From contig CM049310.1 in assembly GCA_026874595.1 (NCBI GenBank), positions 4,400,001 through 4,464,000 of the forward strand: a DNA stretch of 64,000 nucleotides, written 5' to 3'. This DNA comes from Sipunculus nudus. Taxonomy: Eukaryota > Annelida > Sipuncula > Golfingiida > Sipunculidae. Both the position numbers and the translations under genes were made by a program. Shown in pieces: positions 1 to 13,100 of the stretch; the first letter of the stretch is position 1; each line of letters begins with the position of its first letter. Under the pieces are notes generated by a model, which saw only the letters and a program-made list of their open reading frames with translations, had not been told where the DNA came from and ran no database searches.

Positions 1-1
1 G

Positions 2-118
2 GACTTTTTTAACATCTTTTTAAACAATTTACCAGAAGAGGTTGCTCAGAAAGTGAATGCTATAATCAAAGATTTTAATCACCCAGCACACCAGCTTTTT
101 TTCAAATACATGTATTTG
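2..118 (+). other. open reading frame tail at window edge, unidentified
   Basis: From base 2 the + strand is open for 39 codons up to a TAA at 119-121. The residues include NNLPEEVAQKVNAI and KDFNHPAHQLFF, a composition that looks protein-like rather than random. I do not recognise the family. It could be the end of an upstream gene or of a retroelement ORF cut by the window edge. It does not join the mosaic gene downstream, because it ends in a stop. Confidence 0.2.
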
Positions 119-121
119 TAA

Positions 122-976
122 TGAAATCTATTAACTGATCGTTACTAGGTTATACAAAAAAAGCTTTAACCAGTACCTACGTGTGAGCAATACGGGGACT
201 AATCCGATCCCTTGTAAAAAAACTAACCTGAAAACAATTATCTTTTATATACGATTTTTTAATTTATTTTCTTCTTTCAATGTATTCTTTTACAAGCTAG
301 TCATGACATATAATATTTTATATAATACTTTTATCTTGTTTTATCTGATCTTATCTTTATTGTGCAGTTTAATAGACCTTTTCCACGAGCATGCCGGTGG
401 CTCGTAATGTTCTTTTGTTGTGTTTGGTTCCAATGAGCCAACATCCTACGTTCTGTGAAGTGAAATTAAATATATACCTGAAACTCCAACAGGAAACTTT
501 CGTTTCATTACGTTTATCATCTAAACTTCGTAAAAACGTGATAGTTATTGTCGATATTGTCCGAACACTCGTTCCAGTCGTTGCCGAAAGGTGTCGTTAT
601 TTCTGTAATTTCCCAACGACAACTGCTCTGCAACGATGTCATTTACTTCATTCATAAAGTATACTGTATGGATTTCTTAAAACATATGCGTTTACTTGGG
701 AGACGGAGAACATAGCCTCATATATTTTGGGGTCATGAAATTCACTATGGGAGTGATCTTCACCTTAACATATTTAATCCTGGATAAAAATCATAGGAAT
801 GTTGTACATAAAACAGGTGTGGAAATTTACATTTATCTTTATGCATGTATTTTTGTCCAGTTCCCTAAAAAGGGTTATTTTTTGTACAAATCACACAAAT
901 TTTAGATATATCAAGAGAACGGCCTAATATTGTATTATTGTAATCAGACTTTAGTCTGACGTTCCCATTTTTACAG
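122..976. other. non-coding stretch before the first recognised exon
   Basis: AT-rich with no recognisable domain. The exon at 977 begins in phase 1, so at least one more coding exon must lie 5' of it. An ATG at 391 opens an 88-codon frame with a short hydrophobic run near its start, but no convincing phase-1 donor follows, so I do not call it the signal-peptide exon. Confidence 0.4.
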
Positions 977-1165
977 ACTCTGATTTAGGAGTGTATGGAG
1001 GGAACCACACTTCCGGGGATACATGTCAGTTTCCGTTTGTATTCAACAACAAATTGTATTTTGGCTGTACGGAGGAAGGAAGCCCGCTGTACAGTCAGGA
1101 AACCAACTACCCGTGGTGTGGTACTAAAAGTGACGCGTCAAACTGGGGATACTGTGCCCCGATAA
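977..1165 (+). CDS. exon: fibronectin type II domain
   Basis: Acceptor ttttacag, donor ATAA|GTAAG, phase 1-1, 63 codons. The frame shows [24 protein letters not shown] and NWGYC, the four-cysteine FN2 signature with its aromatic core. FN2 domains bind collagen or gelatin in vertebrate proteins. An NHT glycosylation sequon precedes the domain. First exon recognised in the gene. Confidence 0.9.
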
Positions 1166-4100
1166 GTAAGTTGGGCGGAATTCTGTCCGCAAGAAAGACT
1201 TAGAGTACATCAAGGAAAGCGAGTGAAACCCGTATATAACGTATAAATCAGCCTCATGACGATAACTTTTAAAAAGTATAATGGAAAGAAATACTAAGAA
1301 CAATCATTACTTTCCTCCAAGTGCAATCTGTATCTGTTCAAAAGAACTGTCCTTATTTGCCAATGCTTATAAATCATAGAACTGACCACATGAGGATAGG
1401 CCTATACAAAATAACCCGACAGTACCTTGTCGAGGAACACATTTAATTTTAGCACGTTACCTTGTACAAAAATGTTGAAAGATGCAAATACATTAACATA
1501 CATGGAATTTAAAGCTTGGATTACTCTCCTAATACAGTTGGGTCGGGTTGAATAATATAATGATATTATTATCAAATGTTTAAATAACACGGACCTCTGC
1601 TTTTGGTGAAAACGCGGTCAACCAGCATGATCTTTTAGATGGCGGTAGAGAGTATTAAGCTGTTGACAGAAAAAGAATTTTCTATCATGAAGGTCATACC
1701 ATCAATAACATGATTATGAGTGACGCGTTACGTGTACATTTTAATCCCTGTTAAATTTATATTTGAGAAAATCAGCACCCTTATAAACACTGGCCCATCT
1801 TGTAGACCACTTGTAAAAAATGTAAAAACAAAATAATAAACAGTGATAGAACAAAAATGCACTAGCATAGATATTTGCTTGCATTTAGGAAAGTCATAAA
1901 ATAAGATTAGATTACATTTATTTTTCAGCATGTAAACTGACAGCCATGGGGACAGGTTATGTTGGCTTTACGAACATTACCAATTACAACAAAACCTGCC
2001 AAGAGTGGGATACAAACTCTCCCCACAGCAACATGTACTCCAACCCCGCCAACTGGGCCTCAGTCGTACCGGATGGCTCGGTGGCGGACGCCGGAAATGG
2101 CTGCCGTAACCCTAACAACCGGAACACGGGACCATGGTGCTTCACGACAGACGGCGCCACTGAATGGGAATCCTGCGATATCCCTGATTGTACAAGTAAG
2201 CCTTATATTACTTCTAATAAATAAGAATAAAATGAGAATGGCTATAAATATCGTCTCGATCTGCATGTACATATATACCTCTGCCAAAGTTCTAATCAAA
2301 CATTTTTATGTTCAACTAAGAAACTGTAGTCATGGTTACTGAACTCCATGGTTTGATCACAGTTGAGTCGGCTCTTGACCTTAAAGCTGATACTAATGAA
2401 TATTTGCGTTCCTCGATGCGACCAATACAGTATGCATTGCGTATCGGTAACCGTATCAACGTTGCGTATCGATTTGTATCGATATATCACTATATTAATA
2501 CAGATCTAGTGAGAATCAGGACCAGCAATCGATATAGAGTGTATATATGTATACTTCTTCTTTTTATTGCATAAATAGATTGCACAATATTTTTGCATAT
2601 ATGTTGTTATATGAAAAAGATTATATGCTTACTTCTTTGTCCCCCTCCCCTACCCCACCCTCCGCTCTCTTTCAAGCCCAGGCTTTCAGTGCAGATACCC
2701 TAACTCCTTTCGAAACGCCGCATCTCCCCCTGAAGTCAAATACAATGATAAAGCTGTTATCACTTCCACTCACGAGGTGCTTTTTCAGTTTCATGCGTTA
2801 AGTATTAAAGGGGCCCAATCACCTAATAGGCCTTTATAAACTAAAGTTATTCCATTGAAGCTTTTATAAAAATAGACCAGAAAACGTGGATATCACCGAA
2901 CACAGGTAGCTTGTTTTGTTTATATCAACGTGTTTATAATAAACAAAATAATCAAAACAAATTCAACAAGGGCATCTAGCAGCAAGTCAGATAAATGGCA
3001 AATGGCGTTTTGCAACAAGTAACCTTTCTACCTTCGCATATATGCAACCTACCACCTTATGTTATATGTTTTTCCCGTTTGTCAACATTGCTGTGTTTAC
3101 AAACATGTTGTTGATAAACAAGTTCATACATCCTTCACGAAGGCGTTATAAGAACTGTTCACAACTTCAATAACCCTTTGATCATTAATATATGCACAGA
3201 GGAAGCCAGAAATCACATATTTTTTTTAGTAGGTGAATGGGCTCCTTAAAACAAACTGCATGCATAAAATTAACCGATAGAAATGTAATTGAACCCCAAT
3301 AGGCAAGACAACAAATGAAGCTTTTAATCAATCAAATTTAAATATTTGAGCTTAAATACAACAACTTTTTAAGTATAACATTATGACATCTGTTTACGAA
3401 ATTCTTTCCAGTTTGTTCCCAGAACCTCCTGTCTGGATCGGGTAGCACTGTGAGTGCTCGGGATTTTTCGTCATCCTCCGTGTATCAGTCGGGATTTGAG
3501 GCCGAGCGCGCCGCTCTATTCACAGAACCAGCTGGCGGGCTGGCAGGAAGCTGGTGTGCTGACTCCGCGGATTCGAACCCTTTCATACAGGCATGTATAT
3601 TTTATTTAATATAAACTCATTATTGTGTACTGTATACAGATGATTGAATAACATGTTTATAATTATGCATTATATAAAATCCCAATAAATTGTAAAAGAT
3701 TTGAAATATATTATGTATTTTTATTTCTTTTTTTGTAAATATATTTAAATTTACTGATAATGTACATTATTTTATACTTTTCTTCTGTTTAATTGGTAAA
3801 TTCTCACTCATCCTTAATTAAATGAATATGATGATATGTGTTATATATAGTTACATAAAAATAAAATATTATGGATTTTCACAAGGCATTTTAGAGTTTA
3901 CAATGTTTCATCTATATACCATGTTTAATTGAATAACTGATAATGAATCGTACTACATTTTTGCGTGTGTTTGGTGAAGGTATTGTGGGTGCAAGAAATT
4001 TGTTCATATGAATATACTTAAGGCCAAAAAAAGTATGGTTCTCAGGCACCGCCCGCGTCAATTTAACACCCCTGCATCAAAAATTTTTATTTTAATGTTC

Positions 4101-7100
4101 AGCCTTCAAGGAGATAAAATAATACAAGTTTGATCAGATTTCCATTATTATGTAGTGCTTTTGCCTAGTTAGCGATACAATTCTGTTATTTTCATGCTTT
4201 TTCCTGATCATATGACAATTTTATCGAAACATACGAAAAAGGTAAAATAAAATATTGCCCGCCGCACTGGATTATGAAAAAAAGTGCCTGAGAACCATAC
4301 CTTTTATTTATTTTGGCCTTATGGATATTTTAATCAGAACAGCCCGTTGATTGACTGAAATATAAAATATATAAGTGTAAACGCAATTTTAAATGTTTAC
4401 ATACATAGTTAAGGCATTTGTTATTTGCAAACAGGTCGATTTGTCAACAAGTCATCGCGTTGTGGGGTTTGCAAGTCAAGGACGTTTTGACGCAGATATA
4501 TACGTCACGAGTTATGGTGTTCTGTATGGCATGACGTCACAAACACTAAGCCCCGTCACGGAAAATGGTCTGGAGAAAGTAAGTACATCTAGCATGGGCA
4601 GGATGTAGGGTTGTCCTGGGAAGCACGCATTCAGGATTTTTATCAGTTTTACTCTGTAAGAATTTACAGTCTTTCTTAAACTGAATATGCATGAGAAGAA
4701 AACAGCATTTGAGTCTGAACGAGATTTGGTTCGTGTTAGATCTGATTCTGTGCATATTTCACTGTATACGAGATTATATTTTATTCTTGGCAAGATTTGA
4801 TTTTTTTCGGTTTGATTTGATTTGGGCATCTTTGTGCCAGTGTCTTAACCATAAAACTAGAACCTTTCTGTTAGAGAGTTTTTTTTATATATTTGTGTGT
4901 TAGAGAATTCACTGTGCATCTGCACAGCGACGACATATGTTTTATACTTGTTGTATTGTTATTATTTGAGAATTTATTTGTATCTTCGACATATTTTTTA
5001 TCATAATTGGATCTTGGCATTAAGAATATCTTGGAATTTTAACCCATATTGTAAAATAAACAGACTCCAGAGGCGATCAAAGCATAAATATCCACAAGGG
5101 TGAACTGTTTTTGTTTACTAATCACTCACCAGAGCGCAGCACCGTGGTTATACCATCACTCATCCAGAGCCTCACCTTAATAGGCATGGTTAAAGAGGCA
5201 CGGTAAAGATAAAGAGAAGAGAATAATGACGTCACACACAGCACGGTTGAAAGTGTGTATCTATCTTAACAAAATCCTTGAAAATTAATGAGAATCATAA
5301 CTTGTTCTGCATATATATCAATCATATATAATCACTGCTATCAAAAATAATAAAAGGACGACAGAATTTACTATTTATGAGTATATACCAACCGGAATTG
5401 TTTCTATTGTAGGTATTTACTGCCAACAGCGACAGGAATACAGTAGTTGCTCACGCCATCGACCCGATCTGGACTCGGTACATCGTATTTTTACCAGTGA
5501 CAGCTAACACTTCTCCTGTATGTATGCGGGTTGAGGTGGCTGGTTGTCCAGGTATGTTCACCACATTTTAATAGATAACCGTGTCATCTTATGGTTCGCT
5601 TTATTTTAATTACTTTAATCCATATCATGTTTTGATTTTAATCAACATATCATGATATAAGTTTCCATTTAATTATGACCATTTCTTGAATAACGTAATT
5701 AGGTCTGAAACGGATGATATCAGTGGCCAGTGCCGCTCATGCGTATTGTATTATATAATTTAATGGCTGCAGACCAAGTGAGTCCACCAGCACTTCATGC
5801 CCGCTCATATCAAGCACTAAGATGTGGACCTTCCCTACACTTATGTATAAATGCATATACAAACTATTATTTGATTATCTTATTCTGGAAATATCTATAC
5901 TTTTCCGACTCTGACTTAAGCTCTGTTACCTTACTCCATAGCCAGACCAGTTATGTATTTTACCTTATCAGTAAACTATTTAAAGTTTTTACTTATTTTT
6001 TCTATTGAAATTATACAAATATCCTTAAAAACATTCTGAATGTTTAGATACAGATGAGTGTGCCTCGAACCCTTGCCAGAACGGCGGCAACTGCACGGAT
6101 CTGATTGGTCAGGATTATTCGTGCACGTGTCCGCCAGGTTATGTCGGCAAAAACTGTGAAACTGGTAAGTCCTGTTGATAATTTCTACATCCACGCAACA
6201 TCTTAGTTAGTCAGCATTATGCCATTTGAAACGACAACGATAACTTTTGTAGGCTGTCAAGCAATGTTCGTTTTCGTACTTTTTTGTCTCAGTCCAATTT
6301 TTCCTACTTTTTCTTGAAAATTTCTACCTTTCCTGCTTTAAATTTTGCAATATAGCATGAAGTATCATAAAGCTGCGAATTACTATGAAATTGTCCCTAT
6401 GTCATGAAAAGTAAACTGTTATGAGTGTTTTAGCCACGCGTAATTTCGAAACTGCACGTACAAACTGAAAACTCCTAAAAATTGTTTAAATATGTTCTCT
6501 ATAACTTTTTGATCCCACATCCGTTTATCAAGAATGAGCTTTAACACTATTGTTACATACGTGGTTTTCGTTCTAATTTTGTTCTACTTTCCCCTTCTAT
6601 TTTCCTACTTTTGTCCTGCCTTTTCATGAGTGTATAATTGACAGACAATGTTTTTGTCGTTGTTTTATTTCCTTCAATTTCCCTCTGAAAATTCAGTTGT
6701 AATAATCGCATCAGATTGTTTTGAAATATGTATTTCTTCAGTATTTATTTACTGATACCTAGTTATAGCAGTATAATTAAAATATTTAATGGTTAGTGTA
6801 TCTTTTTATGTGTCTTTTTACCAAATATGGCCAGATTAAAGCATATAATGTGTATATGTGTATATTTGTATGTTTCGATTTTGTTAATGGGACTGCAGTC
6901 ATATGATATGATCTTCCTTCAAATATTTCAGTCATACAATCATCCTAATATATGGTCATGCATGAGCATAAGCAGATAGTGCGGGTTCCCTCATAAAAGA
7001 TATCTAGAGTATTGGCCCTTTTGTCTTCTCAGATCCGGATGAGTGCAGCAGCGCCCCCTGTCGTAATCACGGAGAATGCTCCAGCACTGGGCCTGATTTT

Positions 7101-10100
7101 CAGTGTCAGTGTTTACCGGGCTTCACAGGAAACACTTGTGAGATCAGTAAGTCCTGGTCATTTGAGACAAGTTAGTTTTGAATTTCATTTAAATCATGTA
7201 TAAAGGTGAAATTTGATGCCGCGAAAGACAATCTTGTTATAACCTGTGTGGAAAATCAATGCGACTATTATGTTTTCGGGTACGTGTATGTTTGTGTAAG
7301 TTGCGTACATATCTGTTTGCGTAGAAGGCTCACAATGTGCGTGCAATGGTATCTTCTCGGAATGATTTCGATTATGGTTTGCACTGACTGCAATGTATTC
7401 GAGTCCGTATGTGTTAATTAATGTGTGTCTTTATGATACTACTCCGGTATATAATATATTTGTGTTAACTGTATTGGAATAATAAATGTTTACATTGAAT
7501 TTATGGTGTATCTAGGGACCAGCAATATCTGGAATACGCATGTTAGCCCTTAAGAACACATAGATGATTTTCAGGTCTAAGAGAATCAGTAAATAACTTA
7601 ATATCAAAATATTAGGTTAAGACTTTCCGTCCTTAATAATTTCATTCTGAGGACCATATAATAAGCAGGAAGATACCCATTAATTTTTACCCACTCTTTT
7701 GGAAGAAAATTTATATTTTGTTCAAGTGTTCCAATACGGGATATCGCTAATACCGATACTCTCGTGTGTGGAGGCAGTAAATGACTGTCTGCTTGAAAAA
7801 CTGCAAGCAAACAACTAGTGCCCCCTAGCGTCCAGCCTGTTCAGCCCATTCATTCAAAACAGCAATATGAGCACTAGACATAATGACTTTAATTGCCGAC
7901 CAAACTAATACTCATTATTTATTATATTTATTATGCTGTGTTAAAACATATTACAGAAACATGAAAAGTCATAAAAATTTCTGCATTCGGCATGGTTTGC
8001 ATAAAAATTTGATCTTGAATCAACTGCCTTGTAGCGGATGATATAAGGGAAACATACACAGGGACATTAGTCATTGATTAATGTCCATTTTTGCAAGTTT
8101 TCTTGATTTTGTCTAACATTATGGTACAAACAGTTGTAACCTTGTATTTATTCAATGATTATATTAATAAAAGAGATTCCATAGCGCGTATAAGCTTACA
8201 AAGTCGTGATTGTCAGTTTCGTCCGTGCTAATGAATGTCCGGCTGAATCACGCTTGCCTGCACAAACGGGTTTCTAGCTGCACCAGCCAGTCTTTTTTCT
8301 CCTCTATCTACACGAGAAGCTGCATTAGCGATATCACTTATTGAACTTGGGAGCCATCTTGTTCCCTTTAGGTAATTTCACTTCCTGTCTCGAGATGGCG
8401 CTGGCTGGATATAACAGCTCATTTTCCAGCGAATACACTTTTAACCTCTACGGAATCGCAGGTACGTGAAATGTACAAATATGTGTATTTTTGGAAATAA
8501 TGGTAAAGACATCGCTAAGTATCGTCGAGTCTGTAAAATTATTACCGTTGAACCGCCATAAGCTCAAGAAATCACTAGTCCTAACAGTACGCCGAAGGGC
8601 GAAATATATTTTTCATGGGTCCGGGAATATGACAGAAAGATTCAAATAAGGAACATGTATATATTGTGATTATCATATAATTTCGTGAATTCCATACATT
8701 CGAGATGTATCTTATATTTTCATATACCTTCAGTCTATCATTTATTAAACACAAAAGCAGAATAACAAGTTGATTGTAAATCAGATTAATTTCAATTCGC
8801 GCAATTCACCAAGTTATTTAAGGATATTTGAAATTTATTAAATAATGTATCTGACATGATATTACTATCCATAGGGCCATGCTACATGATGTATACCGTG
8901 CAGGGCACTCAGAGTGACACGGCCTTGACCTCCCTGTCGGGTCAGACCGAGCAGCAGTGTCTGGACGCCTGTCTGTCGGACACCGCGTGCCAGGCCCTGG
9001 CTTTCCATGTCGACACCGGATCCTGTGTCCACTACGGCGTGATTGGCACAACACTGACACCAAACATCACCGCCAGACACCATATTAGGATGTGTCAAGG
9101 TCAGTCAAGGTCAAATAATGTGTCGTCAAAAGACAATTTTAAAACAAGTTTCGACAGAATGAATGGATTTAGAGATTAATAAATATTTATATTAAATAAC
9201 GAATATTACTGAAATTCACATGTATTCAAAGAAAATCTCTCCCTCCAAACGTTTGCAACTGAGCGATAAAACGGGCTCTTGAGTCTTTAGATACCTTTAA
9301 AATAAGACCAAAATAAAAAAAACATGTCAGGAACAAATCTCTCATTCATGACTATAAATGTGACCATAGATAGGCCCAACGCTTACAGAAGACAGAGGGA
9401 AAAAAGAACAGAAATAAACTCGTCAATTTATATAACCCTCCCCTCTCTATAGTTGGGGGGGGGGGGATGCGGTTATAATTAATCGGGTCACAAAAGGGCA
9501 AATAATCATGCAAAACCCTGACAGTACGAGGGACTTGCACTATAAATACAGCTTACACTCTTTAACAATAACCTTGCAAAAAATCTTGAATACTTATAAT
9601 CATGTAAAACCCTGACAGTACGAGGGACTTGCACTATAAATACAGCTTACACTCTTTAACAATAACCTTGCAAAAAATCTTGAATACTTATCTCTATTCT
9701 TTTTTTAAACCCCGAAAAATAACATCAATATGCCTTGGAGGAGCTACGGACCTTCTACAAAAGTGAGGTAAACCAACACAAACACACATACACACACATC
9801 TACCCTCCAGACTTTATATCACCAGCCTCTACTATCACGACAATTTCGTCCCTGAGACGTCATTCATTCGCATTCAATGCTGATGAAGATACAGAGGTAG
9901 ATTTAAACAATAATAGATCATATATTTATAGTATTTATATGTGAAAAATCTCTGACAATCAGATTGACATGGGACGCTAACACCCATACGCCAATATGCA
10001 GAACGCACATACCCGTGGCAGACATCACCGTCTCTCTCTCTCTCTCTCTCCAGTAATATATAACATGTTGAATTATGTCAATATTTATATTAGTAAGCAA

Positions 10101-13100
10101 AAGCTTGCGAAAGAAAAGTTCGGTTTAGAATTAGTAAGGATGGGAGATATTTTCTTTAGTTTAGTTAGTAGTAAATTCCAGACCTTTGGGGCAATGAATC
10201 TAAAGAGACGTTCCCATATTTAAAAAAATTATCACAGATTTCTCGGTTTTTGAAACCTTTTTTTTCCAGATCCATGAACACATATTTAGTCCATTGCTGG
10301 AATACCCGTGTCCCTTTCAAGGTCTACGGGGCAATCCAGTTCCGCGTCCGTTATAATCCAGTCAGATGTGTGTTCTATAAATAACTTCTATCAGTTCAAG
10401 TTTTTACGGCACATTCGTTATTTGAGCGGGCTGATCATTCGGACGGAACGCCTTCAAAATGTCACACCAGGTTGGCCCTTACACGTCAGTCAGCCTGCCA
10501 GTGTGGCAGAGAATCATGTACACTGTCTGCATGAGGTAAGGGAATTCGTGAATATCTTGTCTCTTTGTATGAGTAGGCGACCTTGACCAATTGTATAGTC
10601 AACTTTGATCATTTTCAGAGGGAAAGAAAACAGTATTATTTCACAGTTGTTTAGGGTTTCTTATCATATATTGTTTTGCATTCGCTCCATGGCATTTTAT
10701 TTTATTGATTGCCTTTGTCCGGACTAGGTACTTCGTAATAAGGAACTCCTCTAGTTTCAGATCATGAAGTGTTATACAAATAGCGTTTATATTTTAAGAC
10801 ATATGTCTAGAATACTTAGTAATAAAATACAACAGAATAATACGTTTCTCGCTGGGCTACTAGAAACCTTTACAAAAGTTACTCCAAACCTTATAGTTAA
10901 AAGCATCCTGCGATCATTTGAGGATTTGGGCGTGGTAAAAAATAAGTGTTATTCCAATTTAAACGTTAAGGGCATCCCTACGACTAAATCGAAGCTGACA
11001 GGTTTTATTTCTCTTAGTTTCTCGAACCCGCTGATAGTTGCGTGCATACAAAATCCCGGTCACATGGGTCGCATGTCGAAATTATGGGCACACCGCTAGT
11101 ATCATAAAAAGCAGACATGGTGCTTGTTGACCATGTTTTATGTGGGCGTGGCACTTTCAAACCACGGGCTAGTGACAGTGGCAATTTAAGATTTTCAGGG
11201 CATATAATCCACGGGAAATTCCAATATATTATCTTGCCCTATTTGTTTCAGAACTCTTACTATGCTGAAATCAGAATAGGTAGTATAAAGAAGATTTGTC
11301 ATTTGTTTCGCCTAAATTTACATTTATATACGAATAGTTTTTTTCTAACCCGGCCTTTTTCTTGTATATATTGTCATTTAAAATCACAAAATATCCAGAT
11401 TTGCATTGTGCAAGGAAAAACGTGATTAAAAAACCGAACTTAAAACAAGAGACAGAATTACAAACATCACAAAGAAATAAATTCATTTTGAAACCGGGAA
11501 ACAGGTCAACATTTCTCAATATTTTAGCCCCATGTAGTTCAAAAGGCGGACTGGGCCACCGGAACACCGGGATGTTTACAGACGGGCGATTAAAAAAACA
11601 ATATCTTTATGCCAGTCGGCCAATGGTGTACATTAAATATTGATGAGGATGTTATCAAATTTGGGTCGCTTTCACTCAAAGTTCCAGGGTCCCTGTTTCC
11701 CTTCCCAATCAACCCCCCCCCCCCCCCCCCATGGCCCCGTTAACCACGTGCCAGCGAGGTCATTTGTCACATGCCTCAGTTGAAAGCTGCTTATTGTGGA
11801 TGCCATGTACACACTATAAAATTTGATCAACTAAAACAAAGATGGATAGCTTCTCCGACAATGCAATCTTATCCATCATATATGTTGAAAAAAATAAGCT
11901 TTTAAGAAAATGCATTCCATTTTTCATAAACCGTAATTGACGTAATAAGCGCCCCGGGCGCTCTCAAAATTAAAATTTTCCAAATATTTTTTAAAACCCT
12001 TATAAGCCCCCCCCCCCCCCCCCCATCTGCCAACTTCCAAAGTGCGTTACGATCCTCTAATTTAACACTGCGTCTTATGACACGTGATTGACTTCACAGC
12101 ACATTCAGGACAATTAAGAAAAAAAACAACGATCTTTTGAAAAATAATAACTAGTCCAAGTGGTACCGATTTACAGACGATTTCATTTGTGTTGTATTGG
12201 AGAATTGTTTGAATGACTGCAGTTCCCGATTTCCTTTGCAGGTAAAAGGAAAAATAAGGATGGTAATAAAGGAACTGATTAGTAAAAGTCACCGCCGAAT
12301 AAGGTAGTATAGAATATATAAAATGTTCATATAAAGGTATGTAAAACAGTATTTATTCGAAAGATGAACAAATATAATACGGGACGTCGGTACCCCGATT
12401 ATGTCAGTCACCTTGTGCAAATACCCTTGACAGTTGAGCCGATGTATGACATGGAATGGCATCGCCAATAATTGTCCTTTTTGTCCTTCATTATGCATGA
12501 TATTGCATGCAAAAGTTAAAAAAAACTGAAATACTGGCCCTCAGACTCCAGCGTATTATATTAACTTAAGTGCGTATGCGCACCAAATCCGGGGGTTTGT
12601 TTTAAAATTGTGAGGAAATTCGTCATATTTATATCCCGCGGAAACACGGTCCCTTTCTTGAATTTTGTTTACCCGTTATAATACATCATTTCTTGATGTA
12701 GTCCAATAATACAAGCTTGAAAAACATTGAATTTCGCGTCACCTAGAAAAGGCCGCTTATAATTATAACGCGCTACTGGTTGTCTTTTAATCGAAGTGCC
12801 ATGAGCGAGTCTTCGTGTATGTCAGGTGCAAGCCAGCTGACAGGGTCCGCATCACAGGCACTCGTTTCCAGCACTAAAATGGCATAGAAACCGTAAACAC
12901 ATGGAGTATGGGCGATATACCCATTATAAAAGAACAAGGTAATGAACTCCACCACTACGCGGGAAAGACAACTTTTTTTAACAAGTCGGAATTTCGGAGA
13001 ATTATCCGCTTCACAAGCATGATCACGAGCTTTTTGTTGAAAACATCTTTATTTACAAGATTAAACTTCCAAATATAAAAGTTCTCTACTTTAACCGCGA

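Noticed and set aside
391-657. ATG with a short hydrophobic stretch as signal-peptide exon of the mosaic gene
   Set aside because: The hydrophobic core is weak and broken by proline, and no good phase-1 donor follows.
10308-10586. Open frame ending at a donor-like CATGAG|GTAAGG in the big intron
   Set aside because: It would end in phase 0 while the next exon needs phase 1. No usable acceptor in frame was found, and no domain is recognised.
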